Source of the DNA: a bacterium
GTDB taxonomy: Archaea > Thermoplasmatota > Thermoplasmata > Lutacidiplasmatales > UBA184
Assembly: GCA_027309555.1 (NCBI GenBank)
Contig: DAIDCO010000002.1
Span: forward strand, 39,179-81,723
Direction: 5' to 3'
Length of the DNA stretch: 42,545 bases
The translations under genes and the position numbers were made by a program. The notes under the pieces are model-generated. The model did no database searches and was not told the DNA's origin. It worked only from the letters and a program-made list of their open reading frames with translations. Below, one piece after another: positions 22,627 to 30,414 of the stretch; position 1 is the stretch's first letter, and the number at the start of each line of letters is the position of its first letter.

Positions 22627-23505
22627 CTAACCGCGCCCGCTCTTCTGGAGCTCCAGGAGATCCTCGGTCGAGACCTTCTCGCCCTTCTTCAGGCGGGCGA
22701 GGAAGTCCTCCTCGCGGGGGGGCTCGACCTCGCCCCAGGAGGGCGGGGCTCGACCGCCTCGCGCAGCGTAGAGGAGCTTCTCGATGTCCCGGACCTCCTC
22801 GATCGAAGCGATGTGTTGCCGGTGGGCCTCGTCGGCCTGCGCCTTGACCTCGAGGAGCTTCGCCTGCACTTCGTCGGCCTGACGGCGTAGCTCGTCGACC
22901 GATTCGTAGAGAGCGACCATCGCCTCGTGTTCGCGCTGGGCCTCCTCGGCGGAGTGACCGACCGCGGCGTGATGCTTCTCCGCCTCGTCTCGGGCCGTGG
23001 CGAACGCGGTCATCGTCTGCTCGACCTCGGGGTCCTGGCGCAGTTGCTCGTCCTGCTCCCGAATCGCCGCCTCGAGCCGCTTCATCTCTTCGATGAGGCG
23101 CTTCTCCTGATCGCCCGTAAGGGCGGTCGTCATATGGCGGAACTCGAGCTCCTTGAGCTCCTTGCGGAGCCGCCAGGTCGGGACCGCTCCCGGCCGAGGC
23201 GTGCGGGCACGCTTGAGCTCTTGGACCTTGTCGCCCAGCTCCTGAAGCTTGCCGTTCCACTCCTCGCGCAGCCGCTTCTCCTCGCGGACCTGGCTGTTCA
23301 GCGCGTCGCGCTGTCGGCGGTGCTCCTGGGCCTCGGCGCTCTTGTCGTGGAGCTCGTCGAGGATGCGGGAGCGCTGTTCGGCCGTGGCCCGGGCCTCGGC
23401 GTTCAGCCGGTCGCGGCGAGCTCGCGCCTCGTCGGCGCGCCCGTTCGACTCCGCGCGTCGCTTTTCAAGTTCCTCGGTCGCGTCGCTCAAGCGGTCCCCG
23501 CCCAA
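22627..23505 (-). CDS. Archaeal long coiled-coil protein
   Basis: A 292-residue protein that is almost entirely charged heptad-like helix (residues about 5-245; for example ELEKRRAESNGRADEARARRD, QREHEAMVALYESVDELRRQADEVQAKL), broken by a Pro-rich hinge at about 100-110 (ARTPRPGAVPTW). After the hinge, RLRKELKELEFRHMTTALTGDQEKRLIEEMKRLEAAIREQ is typical of a conserved archaeal coiled-coil family of unknown function. The C-terminus FLARLKKGEKVSTEDLLELQKSG looks like a short conserved module. SMC- or Rad50-like heads are absent. The start is TTG 23505 or TTG 23490, undecided. It diverges from herA, sharing the intergenic region; a structural or partner role for DNA proteins is speculative. Confidence 0.75.
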   Translation of the reverse strand: MGGDRLSDATEELEKRRAESNGRADEARARRDRLNAEARATAEQRSRILDELHDKSAEAQEHRRQRDALNSQVREEKRLREEWNGKLQELGDKVQELKRARTPRPGAVPTWRLRKELKELEFRHMTTALTGDQEKRLIEEMKRLEAAIREQDEQLRQDPEVEQTMTAFATARDEAEKHHAAVGHSAEEAQREHEAMVALYESVDELRRQADEVQAKLLEVKAQADEAHRQHIASIEEVRDIEKLLYAARGGRAPPSWGEVEPPREEDFLARLKKGEKVSTEDLLELQKSGRG

Positions 23506-23550
23506 CGCCGGGAAAGCTCCCGGTCGGGGAGCGGTTTGACAAATGCGCTC

Positions 23551-23559
23551 GATATAAAG
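23551..23559. promoter_or_regulatory. TATA box between the divergent coiled-coil and herA genes
   Basis: CTTTATATC on the minus strand, GATATAAAG on the plus strand. The minus reading fits box A better and lies about 50 bases before TTG 23505. For herA it would imply a leader of about 40 bases. Confidence 0.45.
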
Positions 23560-23622
23560 GCTTCCGACGGACCGCGCCGGAGGCTTTCGCCTGCCACGTC
23601 ACGCTAATATGCCGCGTCCCCG

Positions 23623-25083
23623 ATGAATCGCGCCGTGGAAGAGGTCGGCCGGATCTTCGGCGACGTCGGGCTGGGACAGTTCCAGCTCAACTTGGCCCGA
23701 CCGGTCGAGCGGGGCGACTACCTCGCTGTCGAGGACGAGGCGCACGGGAGGGTCCTCTGCCAACTGGACGACCTCAAGCGGAAGAGCGACTTCGACCTCG
23801 AGCGCGCCGGAGCCACCGGGGGGGCGGCGGAGACCCCGATCCACGAGAACCTGCTCGGGATCGCGCGGATCATCGGTTACCGGGACGGCCAAGGCCTCGT
23901 GAAGCTCCCGACGATCCCGTTCCGCCCCGGCGCCCACGTCTTTCGCGCCGAGGAGCCGCTCATCGCGGAGGTGCTCGGGCTCAAGCACCACGCGAACAGC
24001 GGCGCGTACGTAGGACTGCTGCGTAACCACGCGCTCCGGGTCGAGCTCGACATTAACCAGCTCGTGCAGCGGCACGTGAGCGTCCTCGCGAAGACGGGGG
24101 GAGGGAAGAGCTACCTCCTCGGGGTCCTCATCGAGGAGCTCCTGCGCCACCGGGTGACCTGCGTCATCATCGACCCGCACGGGGAGTACGGCTCGCTGAG
24201 GTTCGCGGCGGAGAAGAACGGCGTGCACGCTCGCTTCGGGGTCGAGTCGCAGGGCTTCGGCCGTCAGGTGCAGGAGTACTCGCCCGACGCCACCCTGAAC
24301 CCGAGCGCGAAACCCCTGACGTTTTCGTTGCGCCACATCGATCCCCGCGACCTGCTCGTCTTCATGGGCCTGACGAACGTGAAGACGTTCCTGGCGCCGC
24401 TGAAGCAGCTTATCGAGCGGGTTGCGACCTCGAACGCGGACTACTCGGTCCACGACCTCGTCCGCGCGGCGGAGGCCGGCGAAGGTATCGTCGCCGAAAC
24501 ACTGCACGAGCGGCTGGAGTACGTGGAGCAGACCAAGCTCCTCGGCCCGGTCGGCACGAGCCTCAACGACCTCGTGAAGAGGGGCGAGGCGACCCTCATC
24601 AACCTGCGGGGCGTCGCGCCCGATGTCCAGGAACTCGTGGTCGCACGAATCGCCCTCACGCTCTTCGAGAATCGCAAGAAGGACAAGATCCCGCCGCTCT
24701 TCCTCGTGATCGAGGAGGCCCACAACTTCGCGCCGCAGCAGGGAACCGCGACGTGCTCCCGGGTGCTCAAGAACATCGCGAGCGAGGGGCGCAAGTTCGG
24801 CCTCGGGCTCTGCGTCGTGACCCAGCGGGCCGCCCGGATCGACAAGAGCGTCCTGTCCCAATGCAACACGCAGCTGATCCTCCAAGTAACGAATCCGCTC
24901 GACCTGAAGGCGATCGCCCAGTCGATCGAGGGGCTGACGGCGGGAATGACCGAAATGATCCAGTCACTTCCCGTCGGGGTCGCTCTGATCACGGGGGGCG
25001 GCTACCACACGCCCCTGTTCTGTGAAGTCCGGCCGCGGGCGACCCGCCACGGCGGAGAGAGCGTGCAGATCGTCGCGGCGTGA
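23623..25083 (+). CDS. herA: HerA-type hexameric ATPase / DNA translocase
   Basis: A 486-residue archaeal HerA helicase-translocase that with NurA and Mre11-Rad50 processes DNA ends for recombination. The N-terminal HAS barrel (about residues 8-110) is followed by the P-loop domain. Walker A is AKTGGGKSY at 156-164, then VIIDPHGEYGSL, a mid-domain helical bundle, and Walker B PLFLVIEEAHNFAP. Then come the HerA/FtsK-type GRKFGLGLCVVTQRAARIDKSVLSQCNTQLILQVTNPLDLKAI and the ending MTEMIQSLPVGVALITGG. NurA, Mre11 and Rad50 are not adjacent, unlike many archaeal loci. It stands alone, divergent from the coiled-coil gene. Confidence 0.93.
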   Translation: MNRAVEEVGRIFGDVGLGQFQLNLARPVERGDYLAVEDEAHGRVLCQLDDLKRKSDFDLERAGATGGAAETPIHENLLGIARIIGYRDGQGLVKLPTIPFRPGAHVFRAEEPLIAEVLGLKHHANSGAYVGLLRNHALRVELDINQLVQRHVSVLAKTGGGKSYLLGVLIEELLRHRVTCVIIDPHGEYGSLRFAAEKNGVHARFGVESQGFGRQVQEYSPDATLNPSAKPLTFSLRHIDPRDLLVFMGLTNVKTFLAPLKQLIERVATSNADYSVHDLVRAAEAGEGIVAETLHERLEYVEQTKLLGPVGTSLNDLVKRGEATLINLRGVAPDVQELVVARIALTLFENRKKDKIPPLFLVIEEAHNFAPQQGTATCSRVLKNIASEGRKFGLGLCVVTQRAARIDKSVLSQCNTQLILQVTNPLDLKAIAQSIEGLTAGMTEMIQSLPVGVALITGGGYHTPLFCEVRPRATRHGGESVQIVAA

Positions 25084-25126
25084 CCCCGAGCGAGGGCGGA
25101 CGGAGAGCGACCGACACCGGCCGCGG

Positions 25127-26653
25127 TTACGGGCGCCCGAGGTCCATCAGGTACCGGCTCACGAGCCGGACGCCGAACGCCGTCGCGCCGAGGTTCTGGT
25201 ACGACGGCTGGTACTTGTACGTCGTAAGCGATGTATAGGCCGGGCCCGCGATGTCGAGGTGGGCCCAGGGCGTGTTTCCGACGAACGCCTCGAGGAACGC
25301 CGCCGCGGTGAGCATCCCGGCCGTCGGAATCTCGGTAGAGTTCTTCACGTCACCGAGATCGCTCTTCACCAGCTCGCGGTGATAGTCGGTCAGCGGCATG
25401 CGCCATAACGGCTCTCCCGTGGTGGCCGCCGCGGCCAGCAGTCCCTCGGCCAGCCGGTCGTCCGTCGCGACCATGCCCGCGGTGTCGTCCCCCAGGGCGA
25501 CGACCTCCGCCCCGGTGAGCGTAGCGAGGTCGATGACCTCGTCGGGTCGGTATTGCTGGACCGCGTAGGCGAGGCCGTCGGCGAGTACGACGCGCCCCTC
25601 GGCATCGGTGTTGAGGACCTCGATCGTCTTGCCGCCGAAGGCCTTGACGACGTCCCCCGGGCGGTAGGCCGAGCCTCCGGGGAGGTTCTCCGCGCAGCAA
25701 AGGACCCCGATCACGCGAGGGGGCACCTTGAGCGTTGCCGCCGCGCGGAGGATCCCCAGGACCGCGACCGCGCCGGACTTGTCGAACTTCATGTGGGCCA
25801 TGTTCAGGGCGGGTTTGATCGAAATCCCGCCGGAGTCGAACGTGATCCCCTTCCCGACGACCGCGACCGTCCGTCCGCGCTTCGAGCCGCCCGAGTACTC
25901 GACCACGATCAGGCGGGGAGGATGGACGGACCCTCCCCCGACGGCCAAGAGGCCGCCACAGTGCATTTCGGCGAGCTTCTGCTCGTCGAACACCGTGACC
26001 TTGAGTCCAAGTTCCTTCCCCAGCGCCCGAGCCTCTTCCGCTAGCCGCTCGGGCGTCGCGGTATCTGCCGGCAGGTTCGCGATGTCCCGGGTCCAGACGA
26101 CGGTGTCGGCGATCGAGATCTCCTCGGCGACCGCCTTCTTGAGCCCCGCTTCGTCGCGCGCGAGCTCTTCGCCAAGCTGGATCGAAACCTCCTCTACGGT
26201 GCCTTCGGTCGTGGTCTTGTATTTCACGAACTCGTAGGCTCCGAGCACCGCCCCGTCCGTGAGGGCGCGTGCGGCCGACTCCGCGGGGGTCAGGTCCGCC
26301 ACGAAGGAGGGGAGCCGAAAAGCGAGGGTCCGCACCCCTTTCGCGCGCAACCCCCGCACGACCGACGCCGCGGCACGCCGCACCGTGTCGGGGCCGAACT
26401 TTGCGCGCAACCCGAGACCGATCAGCACGATGCGACTCCGTCGGTCGGGGCGATGGAAGACCGTGAGCTCCTTCGACTTACCCCGGATCTCTCTCTTCTC
26501 CCATGCGGCCCGCACGAGGCCCTTCGTCGCCTCGTCCTCACGGGCCAGCCCCCGGGGGAACGAGTCGTCCTTCTCGGAGCGCTCGAAGACCCCGCACACC
26601 ACCGCGTCCGCGGCGACGGTCAATCCGTCTCGACGGTCGACCTGGACCTTCAT
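25127..26653 (-). CDS. pepA: Leucyl aminopeptidase (M17)
   Basis: Cytosolic two-metal exopeptidase of 508 residues that releases N-terminal residues in peptide recycling. The metal and catalytic signatures are GKGITFDSGGISIKP (Lys and Asp near 267-272), MKFDKSGAVAVLG (Asp near 289), and NTDAEGR at about 348-354, the M17 signature with Asp350, Glu352 and the bicarbonate-binding Arg. The C-terminus TPWAHLDIAGPAY is also typical. The N-terminal macro-like domain covers residues 1-160. ATG 26653 (MKVQVDRRDGLTV) is selected over upstream extensions because it follows sepF by 13 bases and fits family length. It is the second gene after sepF. A CCAE stretch (GVLCCAENLPGG) matches the family. Confidence 0.95.
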   Translation of the reverse strand: MKVQVDRRDGLTVAADAVVCGVFERSEKDDSFPRGLAREDEATKGLVRAAWEKREIRGKSKELTVFHRPDRRSRIVLIGLGLRAKFGPDTVRRAAASVVRGLRAKGVRTLAFRLPSFVADLTPAESAARALTDGAVLGAYEFVKYKTTTEGTVEEVSIQLGEELARDEAGLKKAVAEEISIADTVVWTRDIANLPADTATPERLAEEARALGKELGLKVTVFDEQKLAEMHCGGLLAVGGGSVHPPRLIVVEYSGGSKRGRTVAVVGKGITFDSGGISIKPALNMAHMKFDKSGAVAVLGILRAAATLKVPPRVIGVLCCAENLPGGSAYRPGDVVKAFGGKTIEVLNTDAEGRVVLADGLAYAVQQYRPDEVIDLATLTGAEVVALGDDTAGMVATDDRLAEGLLAAAATTGEPLWRMPLTDYHRELVKSDLGDVKNSTEIPTAGMLTAAAFLEAFVGNTPWAHLDIAGPAYTSLTTYKYQPSYQNLGATAFGVRLVSRYLMDLGRP

Positions 26654-26666
26654 GGGCCCGGCGGCA

Positions 26667-27047
26667 CTAGAACGACGGCCGAATCTTCTGACGATCGATC
26701 CGGATCCCGGCCGGTGTGATCGCCAAGAGATTCTTCGCGATCCCGGCGACGTCACCGCCCGTGTCCTTCGCGACGTTCTTGAGGTCCATGCTCATTCGCT
26801 TCACGGCCATCTGGTCGTTGGCGATCGACGTGTAGTCGAGGAGGACGATGTCGCCTTGGTATGCGAGCTTCGTGACCTGGTGGAGGTCCTCGAAGCGCAG
26901 GATCTCGGCGAGACGGACCGTCCCCTTCGTCCCCGCCAGCGCGCCGGCCTCGTCCTCGAACTGCATCGTGCCCAGGTCGAGGAACGACCCCTCTTCCAAC
27001 GTGTCCGAACCGTGGTGTCGCCGGAGAATTCCGCTTTTCTTCATCAT
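26667..27047 (-). CDS. sepF: SepF-like cell division protein (DUF552)
   Basis: A 126-residue homologue of SepF, which in archaea and many bacteria anchors FtsZ at the division site. The C-terminal core is typical: FEDLHQVTKLAYQGDIVLLDYTSIANDQMAVKRMSMDLKNVAKDTGGDVAGIAKNLLAITPAGIRID. The first 20 residues (MMKKSGILRRHHG) are basic, which could support membrane attachment, although a clear amphipathic membrane-targeting helix is not visible. The adjacent leucyl aminopeptidase appears co-transcribed. No ftsZ is in the window. Either ATG (27047 or 27044) may start. Confidence 0.87.
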   Translation of the reverse strand: MMKKSGILRRHHGSDTLEEGSFLDLGTMQFEDEAGALAGTKGTVRLAEILRFEDLHQVTKLAYQGDIVLLDYTSIANDQMAVKRMSMDLKNVAKDTGGDVAGIAKNLLAITPAGIRIDRQKIRPSF

Positions 27048-27088
27048 GGAGTCGCGCCTCGCGTCCGAGCGCCTCGACCGATGGGTCG

Positions 27089-27098
27089 CTTATTAAGG
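27089..27098 (-). promoter_or_regulatory. Box A of the sepF-pepA operon
   Basis: CCTTAATAAG on the minus strand lies about 45 bases before ATG 27047, implying a leader of about 20 bases. Confidence 0.5.
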
Positions 27099-27115
27099 AT
27101 ATTGTTCCACTGTCG

Positions 27116-27883
27116 CTAGCGGGAGTCCTCGGCTCGGGCCGCGGAACCGTCCCGGTCGCGGGGAAAGCGCAGGCAGAACGTGACCCGGTAGACCTCTTGG
27201 CCGTTCTTTCGCCCGAAGAGGCTCGCCGACTCCTTCATCGGGATCCCGTACCGCTGCTTCGCGAACTTCGCGAACGACCGCGCCGGCAACGTCTCGGTGA
27301 AGTAGCAGTCCCATCCCTCGGGGAGCTCTTCCCGCCAGGAGAGGGCGTTCCGCCAGTCCGCACGGGCCTCGCGCACGAGCTCCGTCCAGATCCGGTCGAG
27401 TCGGGCCCGCAGGGCCGGGGCCTTCTCGCCCCGATCGTCGGCCGGGCCCCGCAGCTGGAGGATCGCGGTGTAGTACCGGCCGCTCTTGCGACTGCAATCG
27501 GGGCAGCTATGCGAAACGATCCGCACCGTGAGCGGGATCTCGACGTCACGCAGGACCCCGCGAAAGGCGACGTGGAACCGACCGACGAGCTCCCGCTGGT
27601 TGGCGGTGGCAGCGACCTCGTCCCATTGGGTGCGCCGGACCCCTACCTCGGGATGGATCTCGAGGAACGGAGCGAGGTCCTCGGCCGTTAGGACGCGGCT
27701 GGCGCCCGCGCGCTCCCAATGACCGCGCACCTCGCGCGCCGCGCAGTGGGGACAGATCGTGACGGATCCCTGGCGACACGCCGAGACGAGGACGGTCCGG
27801 TCGGCCGCGCACGACGCGCAGACCCCCTCGACGAGCGGTCGGTCGGTCGCGCCACAGAGGACACAGAACTCCGCCGCTTCCAT
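27116..27883 (-). CDS. nmd3: NMD3-family ribosome biogenesis protein
   Basis: A 255-residue archaeal homologue of the N-terminal part of Nmd3, which in eukaryotes binds the 60S subunit during export. In archaea it is presumed to act in late large-subunit maturation. Zinc-binding cysteine pairs lie near residues 7-25 (CVLC, CASC), then ICPHCAARE, and SCPDCSRKSGRYYTAILQLRG. The family-typical ending is GWDCYFTETLPARSFAKFAKQRYG, then KESASLFGRKNGQEVYRVTFCLRFP. It lies 16 bases after the DUF424 gene, a pairing consistent with a shared role in translation (inference). The tail after residue 245 is charged and variable. Confidence 0.88.
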   Translation of the reverse strand: MEAAEFCVLCGATDRPLVEGVCASCAADRTVLVSACRQGSVTICPHCAAREVRGHWERAGASRVLTAEDLAPFLEIHPEVGVRRTQWDEVAATANQRELVGRFHVAFRGVLRDVEIPLTVRIVSHSCPDCSRKSGRYYTAILQLRGPADDRGEKAPALRARLDRIWTELVREARADWRNALSWREELPEGWDCYFTETLPARSFAKFAKQRYGIPMKESASLFGRKNGQEVYRVTFCLRFPRDRDGSAARAEDSR

Positions 27884-27899
27884 CTCGAAGCCCCCGTGC

Positions 27900-28217
27900 T
27901 CAGCCGACCAGCGCGAAGATCTCGGCGTGCGGGACTCCGCCGAGCTCCCCCGCGCTTCCCGGGACGATATAGCCCCCCTGCTCGGCCAGCTTCAGCACCC
28001 GCTCTCCGAGCAGGTTCGCGATCGTGGCACGCTCGAGCGCCCAGAGCACCTCTTCGCGGGTGACCCGACGTTCCCCGTAGAACTGCGGGGAGATGCGCAC
28101 CGTCCGCCCGGCCTCCCCGACCGGAAGGTCGCGGCCGATCAATTCTGCGTCGCACACGGCGACCACGAACTCGGTCCGGACCCGGTGGACCCGCATCACG
28201 AACCCATCCTCGGCCAT
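27900..28217 (-). CDS. DUF424 archaeal conserved protein
   Basis: A 105-residue member of DUF424, a conserved archaeal family without established function. The sequence matches the family pattern: FVMRVHRVRTEFVVAVCDAELIGRDL, then ISPQFYGERRVTREEVLWALERATIANLLGERVLKLAEQGGYIV, and VPHAEIFALVG near the end. ATG 28217 is chosen over 28238 because box A (28253-28261) places transcription at about 28230. It forms an operon with nmd3. Confidence 0.85.
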   Translation of the reverse strand: MAEDGFVMRVHRVRTEFVVAVCDAELIGRDLPVGEAGRTVRISPQFYGERRVTREEVLWALERATIANLLGERVLKLAEQGGYIVPGSAGELGGVPHAEIFALVG

Positions 28218-28252
28218 GTCTCCGCGTCCCCCGCGCACGAAGGATGCGCGGA

Positions 28253-28261
28253 GGTTAAATC
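28253..28261 (-). promoter_or_regulatory. Box A of the DUF424-nmd3 operon
   Basis: GATTTAACC on the minus strand lies about 40 bases before ATG 28217, in the gap after mcm. Confidence 0.5.
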
Positions 28262-28280
28262 GCCTGCCGGGGACCGAGCG

Positions 28281-30401
28281 CTAGAACCGGATGAGCTGGA
28301 GTTGGTTCGGCCGGGCCTCGATAATCTCTCCCTGGTTGCGCAGGGACTGAAGGAGCGCCTCCGCCTTAGGGATCGGGATCCCGGCCTTCTCGGCCGCTTC
28401 TCGGAACTGCTCGATCGCAAAGAAGCCGCCGTGCTCCTCCTGGAGCTCGCGCATGATCCGCATCACGATGTCGAGCCGCTCGCGTTGGCTGTGGCTGACG
28501 CCGGATTGGGTCAGGTCGATGTCGAGTTTACCCTCGTCGGTCATCGATACGCGGCGCAGGAACGTCTCGACGATGTGGATGGCCCGGCGCGAGTCCTCGA
28601 CCTGGACCTCGTTCGAGAGGCGAGCGCGCGCGGCCGCTTCGCTCAGCCGGACGAGCGCCTCGAGCTGGCGGGCGGTGATCGGCACGGGGGCATTCGGTTC
28701 CTCGCCTTGCTTACGAACGTGGACGTAGTAGTTCTCGAGCTCGTCGAGCGCCTCCTGGGAGAGGGAGGGCTTGAGGTTCTGCCGGGCGTACGCGATGTAC
28801 TTCTTCAGCAGGTCGGGGGAGAAGGGAGCGGACCCCGCGCCGGACCGGTTCGGCTCGCCGCGATTCTCCGCACCGATGTCCCGGTGAGAGGCGAGGATGC
28901 GGTTCGCGAGACTTCGGTCCCGCTCCTGGTTCGGGAGGTCCTTGATCGAGAAGATCACGTCGAACCGAGAGAGGAGCGTCGGGGGCAGGTCCAGCTGCTC
29001 CGCGATCGTCCGGTCGTTCGTGAAGCGGCCCCACTTCGGGTTCGCGGCGGCGAGCACGGGACACCGCGCATTGAGCGTCGAGGTGATCCCCGCTTTCGCA
29101 ATCGATACGGTCTGCTGCTCGAGTGCCTCATGCATCGCCGAACGATCCTCCGGACTCATCTTGTCGAGCTCGTCGATGATCGCCATCCCTCCGTCGGCCA
29201 GCACGAGCATCCCGGCCTCGAGCACCCACCGGCCCCCGGCGAAGTCGTCTTTCACGGCGGCGGCGGTCAGGCCGGCGGCCGTCGCGCCCTTGCCGCTCGT
29301 GTAAATGCCGCGAGGGGCGACGTCCGCGATATAGCGGAGCAATTGGCTCTTGGCGGTGCCGGGGTCGCCCACGATCAGGACGTGGATGTCGCCGCGGACG
29401 CGCACGCCGTCCGAGTGGCGTTTCTCGACACCGCCGAAGAGCTGGAGGGCGATCGCCTCCTTCTCCTCCTCCATTCCCTTGATGGTCGGCGCCAGGGAGA
29501 GTACGATCTTGTCGACGACCGTCGGGTCCCCGCGGAACTGCTCGATGAGCGCGAGGTCCTCGGGCGAGATCTCGATCTCGTCGTATTCGCGCTCCTTCGT
29601 CTCGAAGGAGTTGCCGAGGACCATCAGGTCAAACGTCGTGTTGCGCACCACGCCGCCCCGCGAGGCGCTCGCGCGCTGGAAGCTCTTCAGGATCCCGTTG
29701 AGGATGATCCGGTTCCCGGGCAACACCCTGCCCGTGAGGTCCTCGGTCAGGAGGACCGAAAGCCCTTGCGGATGGGCTCCGTGGCGGAGCTGCTCCGGGT
29801 GCTCTTGGATCTCGATCCGCTGTGCGTCGACATACGTCGATTCCTCCGCGACCAGTCGGAACCGGGTCCGCCCTTGAGTCTTCCCGCACCCCCCCTGGGA
29901 CTCCGGACACTCGAGGGGCTCGCGAAAGACGAGCGAGGCTTCGTCCTGCGGCTCGTGGAACTTCGTGCGACAGGCGACGCACTCGAAGACCGCGTCGCGA
30001 ATCTGGGGCCGCACATCGCTCACCCGGCGCACGATCCCGTCGAGGGCGATGAAGCGATTGAGGTCGGGTTCCCGGATGGCGCGAATCGATCGGCGGCCGG
30101 TACCCGGTAGGCCCACCACGCGGATGCGCAGCCCTTCCGCCTCGGGCCCGGCGACCGGAAGGAGCTCGCGCATGGCGCGGAGCCCGGCGTCGAGCACGTC
30201 CTCGGGCCGCTCGAGCAGGAGGTCCGCGAGGGCAGTGTCGGCGCCATCGATCGCGGCGAACGGGACCTCGAGCGCGCGCTCTTCGGGAAAGCGGTCGTGT
30301 AGTTCGAGGATCTTGGGCCGCAGCCCGGCCTCTTCGAGAACGGCCGCCCAGCGGCTCTGAAGCTCGGGCGGCGCGGGCAGGGTCCTCTTTACAGCGACCA
30401 T
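28281..30401 (-). CDS. mcm: MCM replicative DNA helicase
   Basis: Hexameric replicative helicase of 706 residues. The N-terminal domain contains the OB fold and a zinc finger (FECVACRTKF with the second pair in CPESQGGC, about residues 138-166). The AAA+ core has Walker A GDPGTAKSQLL from about residue 345, Walker B LADGGMAIIDELDKM, sensor 1 CPVLAAANPKWGRF, and the Arg finger region PTLLSRFDVIFSIKD. A helical segment and a C-terminal winged helix (FAIEQFREAAEKAGIPIPKAEALLQSLRNQGEII) complete it. No intein interrupts the AAA+ core. It begins 13 bases after aspS and is likely part of the same transcript as pyrG-aspS. Confidence 0.97.
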   Translation of the reverse strand: MVAVKRTLPAPPELQSRWAAVLEEAGLRPKILELHDRFPEERALEVPFAAIDGADTALADLLLERPEDVLDAGLRAMRELLPVAGPEAEGLRIRVVGLPGTGRRSIRAIREPDLNRFIALDGIVRRVSDVRPQIRDAVFECVACRTKFHEPQDEASLVFREPLECPESQGGCGKTQGRTRFRLVAEESTYVDAQRIEIQEHPEQLRHGAHPQGLSVLLTEDLTGRVLPGNRIILNGILKSFQRASASRGGVVRNTTFDLMVLGNSFETKEREYDEIEISPEDLALIEQFRGDPTVVDKIVLSLAPTIKGMEEEKEAIALQLFGGVEKRHSDGVRVRGDIHVLIVGDPGTAKSQLLRYIADVAPRGIYTSGKGATAAGLTAAAVKDDFAGGRWVLEAGMLVLADGGMAIIDELDKMSPEDRSAMHEALEQQTVSIAKAGITSTLNARCPVLAAANPKWGRFTNDRTIAEQLDLPPTLLSRFDVIFSIKDLPNQERDRSLANRILASHRDIGAENRGEPNRSGAGSAPFSPDLLKKYIAYARQNLKPSLSQEALDELENYYVHVRKQGEEPNAPVPITARQLEALVRLSEAAARARLSNEVQVEDSRRAIHIVETFLRRVSMTDEGKLDIDLTQSGVSHSQRERLDIVMRIMRELQEEHGGFFAIEQFREAAEKAGIPIPKAEALLQSLRNQGEIIEARPNQLQLIRF

Positions 30402-30414
30402 GTCAAACGGTCCG

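Noticed and set aside
27759-30110. Open frame of 783 codons antisense to mcm and its neighbours
   Set aside because: It crosses several well-supported genes on the other strand and is low in hydrophobic pattern; a composition shadow.
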